Of a stretch of DNA of 64,000 bases, positions 57,318 to 64,000 are shown in pieces (positions within the stretch are counted from its first letter, which is position 1; each line of letters begins with the position of its first letter). The translations under genes and the position numbers were made by a program. Source of the DNA: Lyophyllum atratum (taxonomy: Eukaryota > Basidiomycota > Agaricomycetes > Agaricales > Lyophyllaceae); NCBI GenBank assembly GCA_014905825.1, contig JACGCN010000001.1, positions 3,844,001-3,908,000 of the forward strand, written 5' to 3'. The notes beneath the pieces were generated by a model, which ran no database searches, was not told where the DNA came from, and saw only the letters and a program-made list of their open reading frames with translations.

Positions 57318-60300
57318 TCACGACGGCTGGCGAGGTGATGAGAAGAGGGAGAACACTTTCTCCGCGTTCTCCTTGTACTTCTTCAGCTTCTTGTTCTTCT
57401 GCTTCTCGGGTTCTTCAACCAGAGGACGACTCCTCAGTGTCTCCGATCCACCCAGGGCTTCTACGGTCCCCGACTCCCCATTGCCCGATTGATCGGAAGA
57501 CAGGCTCTGGGCGCCAACCGAGATCGCCGACTCCTTCGACTTGAGCGAATGCGAAAAGGACGGCGATGGTGTTAGTAGTCCACCACTTGAGGATGCCGCC
57601 GAGAGAGTATTAGAGGTGGTGCTAGCCAAGGACTTTGCAGTCCCACTCGACTTGGACGAAAATGAAGAAGGGGGAGCACCAGGCGACTTGGGTCGTAAAA
57701 ACTGTCTAGGATGTTTGCGGAAGGTGAGAGGTGTCCGACCACGTTTCTGCGAAGGACTCGGCGAGTCTGCGGCCTCCGATGTGGTGAGTTCTGAGCTCTT
57801 GGACATGCCCGAGAATGACCGCGGGGCAGAGCGTGATTGGGACGGGGTGGAGGCCTTTCTGAAAACAGCCAACCTATATCGATCAACCACACCCCTGGCG
57901 AACAGAGTGGTGCCCTTTGCACCGTTCCGATCTTCGCCGTCAGCAGCTTCCACGAAATCCCAATCGTCGTCTTCGTCATCCTCGCGCTCCGTGATCCCGG
58001 CCTCGTCGACAGCGTCGGACAGATATCGATCGAGCGCCGGGACGCCAGATTTCTCTCGGCGTGAACGGCCGCTGAGTAGATTGATTCCACGAGTAACTGA
58101 AGCCTTTGCAGGAGGGGCAGGCTTCGCCTTGTGCTCCTTGTCTGGAATCGTTGGTGGAACAGCTTCCGAAGGTCCAGGGGGCGGCAAGTCCTTGCTTTTC
58201 CGTGGCTTTGGCTCTTCCACTGCTTCAATAACAGGCACCGAAGGCTCGACGGAGACAGGAGCAGGCTCCTTGGGTGGCAAAGCCGGTATGTCTTCAGCAA
58301 CTTCAGGGACAACAGCAGGGCGAGCTTCAGGCGTCTTCGGCTCGGAGCCCTCAGCAACGACGTCTTCGGCCATCGGACCATCTATAGGCGGTGTGGTGTC
58401 AAGAGGTTCTAGAGCCGCAAGCATATCTTCATCGTCTTCCTCGCTGTCGCCTTGCGACCCACTGCTCTCCTCATCTTCATCGTCGAGAAGAACAGAATGA
58501 CGACCCTTGAAGGAATAACCGTCGAAGACATCCACACTCTCATCGGTGATAGCTTGCTGCTGCGGGCGGATGGAGGAACTGCGAGATTGTGATGGCGTTG
58601 TGTTGGAGTCCTCGCCGTCCGTGCGATCAGTGTCCTGATCAGGTTCCTGATCAGTATCCATTTGATCATCGTTGGCATCGTCGAGAACGGGCTCCATGTC
58701 AAGAAAAGTGTCATCGAAGTTCTGAGTGTCACTTGCGTTTGACGGATCGATGGGAGGTATATATGGCGCTATGGGGAGATGAAGCAATGAGCAAGTGTCT
58801 GGATATCCAGTTAAGGACGACATACGTATGTAGCGTTTATAATACACGTGAGACCAGTCTCTGAAGAGTGAATGCCGAGTTAGAGTACGAATTCACCAAA
58901 ATCAGATAACGCACATCATTGAGAAATATGGATGTTTCTTTATTCGGGGTTCGCACATTCGTAGTGCAGGATTCCGTTGAAGCAGCTGCAGAGTTCAAAT
59001 CAGCCATCAAGACGATGGATGAGGCTAGCAACCACACCCACCCCGCGAATTAGACTCTTCGTGTCCTGATCGATTGCTCGATCTTCGGGGAATTGTAATT
59101 CATCCTGTAACACACGAACATACATGTCCGAATGGTTGTTCGCCCAAAATGGTGTCTACCATGCAACAGGCATGTCTCCATTAATACACATGAGACATGC
59201 AATAGAAAAGAGAACACTCACGATACCAGTCAACATCTCGTACAGCATCGTCCCAAAGCTCCACCAGTCGACTTCATAGCTGTATGGCAACCCTTGTATC
59301 ACCTCAGGTGCCAGATACTCCGCGGTACCGCAGAAGGTGGTGGTTGAATCACTGTGTCCAGCCGCCTGTCCTGGCCATCCAAAAGCGAGCTCTCCAGCAG
59401 GGTCCATCTTCATCCACGGCGGGCTAGTCGGCTGCGGCGTCCCGGGTACTGAAGAATAGAATTCTCCACTGCGGGAACCAGATGGTGTGGATGCGGCAGT
59501 CTGACTTGTTTTCCTTGCAAACTCTTTGGACAACCCAAAGTCAGTCAAGACGATGTGGCCATCCGCACCTATGAGAATATTCTCAGGTTTGAGATCGCGA
59601 TAGATAACACCCGCGGCATGGAGGCCCTCGCAGCCTTCAACAATTTCGGCAGCGTAAAAGCGGGCGCGATCGCGGCCAAGGCGCCCCCATCGTGCAAGTT
59701 GTGTAGCCAGGTCACCTCCAGGATGGAAATCCTGAGCAATGGCGTCAGCTCTCCTAACTACTTAGCACTTGCAGAATTACACGCACCATGACCAAGAACA
59801 GGTTTTCCTTGTCATGGAAACTCCACCAAAGCTTCACCACGAATGGATCCTTCGACTCTGCAGCCATCCTCTTCAATACAGCCTGCTCCGTGAGGGTGTG
59901 CTGCAACTCCTGGTGCGCCAGAACATGCCTCTTGGTGATCGCCTTCAGGGCATACAGCTCTGACGTCGTCTTCTGCTTCACGAGCAGAACCTTGCCCGCA
60001 CATCCCTTCCCGAGCACCCTCATCATCTCAAAGTCATCGATGACCACCTTCCTCTGTGACTTTCTGGGTTCCCTGGGCACTGTCGACTGCGAACGCTTCT
60101 TACGTTTGGAGCGACGCCCGCTTCCGCCAGTGGTAGACGCGGATGATTCATCGCCTGTCTGTGACGAGGCACCGTCACGGCTGGGAGTCGAGTTGGCGAA
60201 TGCACGAGCCATGCGGGACTTGTCGAAGTCAACGGAATGCGAGCGGGGGATGCGAGCAGGAGCTTCGGCCGCCACAGTGGTCGAAATTTCGCCAGAAGGT

Positions 60301-61376
60301 GCCGCGCTTGGCTGGGCAATATCCTCCGCAGGCTGTGCGGCATCGGGCCCGGGGATGTCAGATGGTGGCGGGGCGGTCTCATCTGGGATGACATCCGTCG
60401 TGGCGCTACTGGGGAGTGTGCTAGGATCGGTTTCCTCGGCCGGGACGACCTCTTCTTTGACGTGCCCAGCCTTATCTGCGGGCTCGTGAACCTCAGTTCC
60501 GTTGACCCTTTCCTCAAGGATGCTTCCGCTTTCGCTTGGAGCCACGCTAGAGCCGGCTTTAGTGCTCCCCTTGTGAACGTTCTCTTTCTCCTTCGCCAAA
60601 CCTCCCACGTGAGCAGCGAGATCCGACCGTACCCTCTTGATTGCACGCTCGACGCGCACACTCTCCAAATCGTCAGTGCGGACGTGGACGAAGCGCTTCC
60701 ATACTCGAGCTTGACGAAGACCAGCGGTGTTGGAAATCATGGTGAGGTAAGAGGCGAGGCCGGTGCTGGTGGATGAAGGAGACAGGGTGGCTGAATTTTC
60801 AAGACCGTTGGGAATAAACGAATTGAAGGGGTCGCTAATCTCTCCTGATGGTGAGGTCAGTGGCGTGGTGAGGTTAGAAGGGTGGATGCTAGCGTTGTTG
60901 AAACGCCGACTCGTTTTCCCGGAAGTAGGTGAGGCGAGGCGGGATAATGTATTGAGGAAAGTCGACTTGCGCTTGGGTGGGGGTGCTGGCAACGACTGCA
61001 TATCGATGGGGAAGGCAGGAAGCTCGACGCCAGGGTGGGATTCGCGAAGCTTTCGGTCGAGTTCGATGACTTCTTTTGTGGTTCGGGTGAGGGTGAGGCT
61101 GTGGGTGGGTGCTAGAAAAACGTCATTCACTGATCAGCTATCCGAGTAGCCACCAATATCATGAGATGAAATGGTAGCTTAGAAAGGGGCCGATCGATAA
61201 TTAAAGGAACGCATGGGCTAGATAGATTTTTGCATGGAGGAAGTAGACTTACTCTTTACGTAAATGCTGTAGGAGTGCGCGACGTGTGGCGTTTCCGCAA
61301 CACTCACACTCCATGGCCCCTCCTGGTCCGTACGTGCAGCGTTGCGACGAGTTGTATGGGTGCTATCGACGGTCAT
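57318..61376 (-). CDS. AGC-family Ser/Thr kinase with PX-like N-terminus and long C-terminal tail
   Basis: The start is the ATG at 61376 (MTVDSTHTTRRNAARTDQEG); an in-frame stop lies upstream without another ATG. Exons 1-2 give SVAETPHVAHSYSIYVKTPT then TTKEVIELDRKLRESHPGVE, a PX-domain pattern. A long Ser/Pro/Glu-rich linker follows. The kinase domain runs from FEMMRVLGKGCAGKVLLVKQ, through LYALKAI (catalytic Lys), FHPGGDLATQLARWGRLGRD, YRDLKPENILI and LTDFGLSKEF, to FCGTAEYLAPEV. Between DFG and the T-loop is an insertion of about 55 residues rich in Ser/Thr/Pro. The kinase ends WANNHSDMYVRVLQDELQFP and LLQRNPALRMCEPRIKKHPY. The AGC tail starts IDWSHVYYKRYIPPYIPPID, ASDTQNFDDTF, then continues about 450 low-complexity acidic/Ser residues to the stop at 57318. 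Total about 1,200 residues. Upstream regulators are unknown. Confidence 0.88.
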
Positions 61377-64000
61377 ATCGTTGTCAAGAGTGAAATCGGC
61401 AATGGATGGGCGTTCGGTACGAATGGAAGGAGTGGTTGAAGATCGCGATGGCAGAAAGATATATGGCCGAAATTGCTGTGATCAATTCCTTTCTTTCTTC
61501 TGTTGGCGTAGCGTGGGGTATCAATCCTCTATTGGCGAGAAGGGAGACGTCTGTCGGATGTGGAAGTGATTGTGTCAGACAATGTTTCGAAAGCACGTTT
61601 ATGTCCAGCGCAGGTCGGAAAATATTCTTCGGCTCAAATGCGCGCGGCGTGTAATGTTGGGTGGTCCGGATAGCTGGCACGCGACGAAGAGACGGGCTGG
61701 CGGGAGTGAACTAGGCAAAACCTGACAATGGCAGCGTCGACGATGGTGGTTGAACAAAGAAGGGTGAATAATTAGTTAATCCTGGATGAAAAAGGGCCGA
61801 GAGGAGCAGGCAAAGCGTGTTGGAGACCACGAGTTTGGGTGCAACGCTGTCCGTTGATTCCTGCCTCGAGGCTGCCACAACAAAATTATTTGACCGCGTG
61901 CCGCTGATCTTTGCCTCGTTGCCTCCTATCACTGGCTGAATTATAGGGTTATGGGGGGTAAACGAGTGTTATCAGGTTGAAAAGCGATGGTTGGGCGATG
62001 TGTAAGGCGTTGTAAGAAGAATGAACTGGAATTATCAGCTTTCCTACAACCCGCACCCACAAATCCAAAACAAACAAACACAACCGACTTGACAGTAGTT
62101 CAAACTTCACTGGCAGTGGCACCATCGGCCTCTGTAGCTCTGGCTCTGCTGTTGTCTGCTTATCTCTGGCCAATCATCCCAACGTCAACCCATATGTCAT
62201 CTGTTCCAAGCGCAGTTTGTGCTTTCCTTTGCGCTGTTTGCCGTTATCAAGCGGCAACCTACGTGCTGTTCATCGATTGCGCTCCTGGGAATCCTACAGC
62301 ACCATCTTTCATCTGATATCGCTAGTCACTAGTCATTCCTGAATCTGGACCTAGGGTAGCCTAGGGTTGTGCTCCAAAAAGATGCCAAACTATCCCGTCT
62401 CAGTTGCGAGGAACCGCCTACTTAAACCATAACAAAGAAGACAAGATGTCCCTCTTTCAGTCTTCCGTACCTAAGAGGTCTCGAGACCTCAGGCCTCAGC
62501 CGTAGACGTAAGTTTTTCTTTAACGTTAACATTGCAGGCTAGATGTCTGGTATACCCGGATTCCTGGTCATCTTCCAGGGCGTAACTTCGTTGACTCACA
62601 TCAGGCGTCCAGAATGTTGGCTGGTTACTAGTCAGGTCTCGTCCCCAATATAAACCTAGTTTTATAGTGCCCTCTACATCTAGACTGCGGAAATGAGTCC
62701 GTCAAGCCGTTAGACCACCTAATACAGTTTAGTTCCTGGTGTCTCCCTGTAGCCCCTCACTGTCTCCTGACCTTTATGACGCAGTGTCCAATGCAGCCTG
62801 GTATACCCACTGCGTGGATATGGCCTGTCATGCCTCTGGAGAATTTGGGTCCCTGTCTTCCCAGAATTTCCATACCAACGAGCTTGAATACACGACGGTC
62901 CGGGTTGTTCGTACCTGACTGTGCTACGCTGATCATAGATCGTCCCTTTTGTTGCGTACATTGTATACGATATACTATTTCGTCCGAGGAATCTGGAGCC
63001 ATCCTATCTGTCGAGCTGTTAATACACTTGAATTAAGTTTGGGCTTGGACTGAACACTAACTTCAAAGAAAATTGGTGATACATAGTAAATCTAATCACA
63101 TCCATGAAATCTTATACACAGAACTATGTGTTCAACCTAAGTATTGTGAGCTATGAAGTGGAATCAACTGAAACTGTTCGTGAATGACCCTGAAGTTTCA
63201 ATAGAACTAACTCGACGTGCGAAATTCTCTAAATCTGAGGTACGTCCACTCCGAAGTCGCGGCATTTCAGTCATGATCATTCACCAGCACTTTGCGTTTC
63301 TGCAACTCAGTCTATCTCCCCGCCTCTTTATCGCAGCGAAAAAACTATGACATTCCTGGGGTAGCTTTCGCTAAAGTGTCACTGCTAATCCCGCCGATGA
63401 CGTTTTAATATGGACGACACGGAAATTTTGCTCGGTTTGACAAGTTCCTGAGAAACGCGATGACAGAAGGAAAAATCCAGCAGTCCTTCCCAGACTTACC
63501 CCTGTGGGTCTTAGGTGGCGTTCTTCAATATAAATGGGCCGTCCTGACAAGACATAAGCAGAGGATGTCTTGTCACAGAGAGTCCCTTGGCCTGAGTTCT
63601 TAACGACCCTCCCCCACTATCTCCACGATACACGTTCCCAAGCATCAACTCCAGCACGCAGAAGTATCATTGCGTCCATCACTCATGCCATACTACGGAC
63701 CAAACGCATCACCAGAGGAAGTATTCCTAGAGCGCACATTTGTTGCTGGTGATTTCGTATGTGGGACGGGATATGGTGAGAACTCTGCAATGCACACTTT
63801 CCGAGATACGAAGTTTCATTTTGGCTCTTAGGTGCGCAACTTGTATTGTACGCATCGTGTGCAATCTTCCTATGGAATACAAGGAATACACGGTCCCAAT
63901 CCCGCTATCTGCTTGCATACATCACAGTGCTTATATCTATCGAAACACTCTTTATGATTGTCCAAGCAAGAACTGTGCAAGATATGTACATTGACAACCG
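61377..64000. other. Mostly intergenic; no firmly supported gene
   Basis: About 2.6 kb to the window end. The first few hundred bases should be the promoter of the AGC kinase gene. Short frames occur on both strands. The only one that reads somewhat protein-like is minus strand 62757-63002 (start MAPDSSDEIVYRIQCTQQKG, ending GIPGCIGHCVIKVRRQ), without a recognised family. A gene extending past 64000 cannot be excluded. Confidence 0.4.

Noticed and set aside
57541..58500. 319-codon open frame on the plus strand
   Set aside because: It is the antisense of the low-complexity tail of the AGC kinase; Ser/acidic codon bias keeps the opposite strand open. No family motif.
59788..60489. 233-codon open frame on the plus strand
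   Set aside because: Antisense of the Ser/Pro/Glu-rich linker of the AGC kinase.
63340..63760. Short plus-strand frames near the window end as an exon of a gene
   Set aside because: Interrupted by stops in each frame, without splice-consistent continuation or recognisable motifs.
1..64000. tRNA or other structured RNA genes
   Set aside because: Several GGTTCGA-like strings (for example near 44041 and 56130) were checked by eye but none sits in a tRNA-like cloverleaf context.

Overview
The window comes from a filamentous basidiomycete, most likely an Agaricomycete. Genes are close together on both strands. Most are cut by many short (about 45-75 nt) GT-AG introns. The gene set is fungal: a DOP1-type Golgi protein, prefoldin 1, U5 snRNP Snu114, calnexin, a full-size PDR transporter, a GH128 glucanase, an etherase-like GST, an adenosine kinase and a CorA magnesium transporter. 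No tRNA, rRNA, CRISPR or prokaryotic signal was seen. Exon-level calls were made by eye from splice consensus, reading frame and family motifs.

Layout. 1-2.6 kb: 3' part of DOP1 (+). 2.9-4.3 kb: nucleobindin/Ssp120-like EF-hand gene (-). 4.28-10.7 kb: an intact Ty1/copia retrotransposon (-) with identical 277-bp LTRs and a GAGGT target duplication, ending about 10 bp from the EF-hand gene's ATG. 11.3-12.6 kb: GH128 glucanase (-). 14.5-20.4 kb: PDR/ABCG transporter (+). 20.7-24.2 kb: TPR protein, a relic of its first exon, and prefoldin subunit 1 (all -). 24.5-30.5 kb: Snu114/EFTUD2 and calnexin (+).

30.9-44.3 kb is the accessory stretch. A two-domain extracellular/transmembrane protein gene is split by a 1.8-kb insert that carries a small kinase-like gene next to a TIR-bearing DNA element. 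A nearly identical second copy of the kinase-like gene lies 11 kb away in inverted orientation, between ~100-bp direct repeats. Between the copies are a C2H2 factor, adenosine kinase, a large single-exon composite RNA-repair protein (2H phosphoesterase, dual-specificity phosphatase, P-loop kinase, Rnl2-like RNA ligase), a divergently transcribed Ats1/Kti13-like RCC1 protein, and a tiny SWI5/Sae3 recombination gene spliced with a GC-AG intron and a 15-nt exon.

44.9-50.7 kb: full-size ABCA transporter (+). 50.9-53.3 kb: GST and a small membrane protein resembling GPI-mannosyltransferase cofactors (-). 53.7-56.3 kb: CorA transporter (-). 57.3-61.4 kb: PX-domain AGC kinase (-). The last 2.6 kb holds nothing firmly supported.

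How the genes relate. Most neighbours are unrelated housekeeping genes, as is normal for fungi. The pairing that may matter is the composite RNA-repair enzyme sharing a ~220-bp divergent promoter with an Ats1/Kti13-like gene, whose family works in tRNA wobble-uridine modification. A functional link is inference only.
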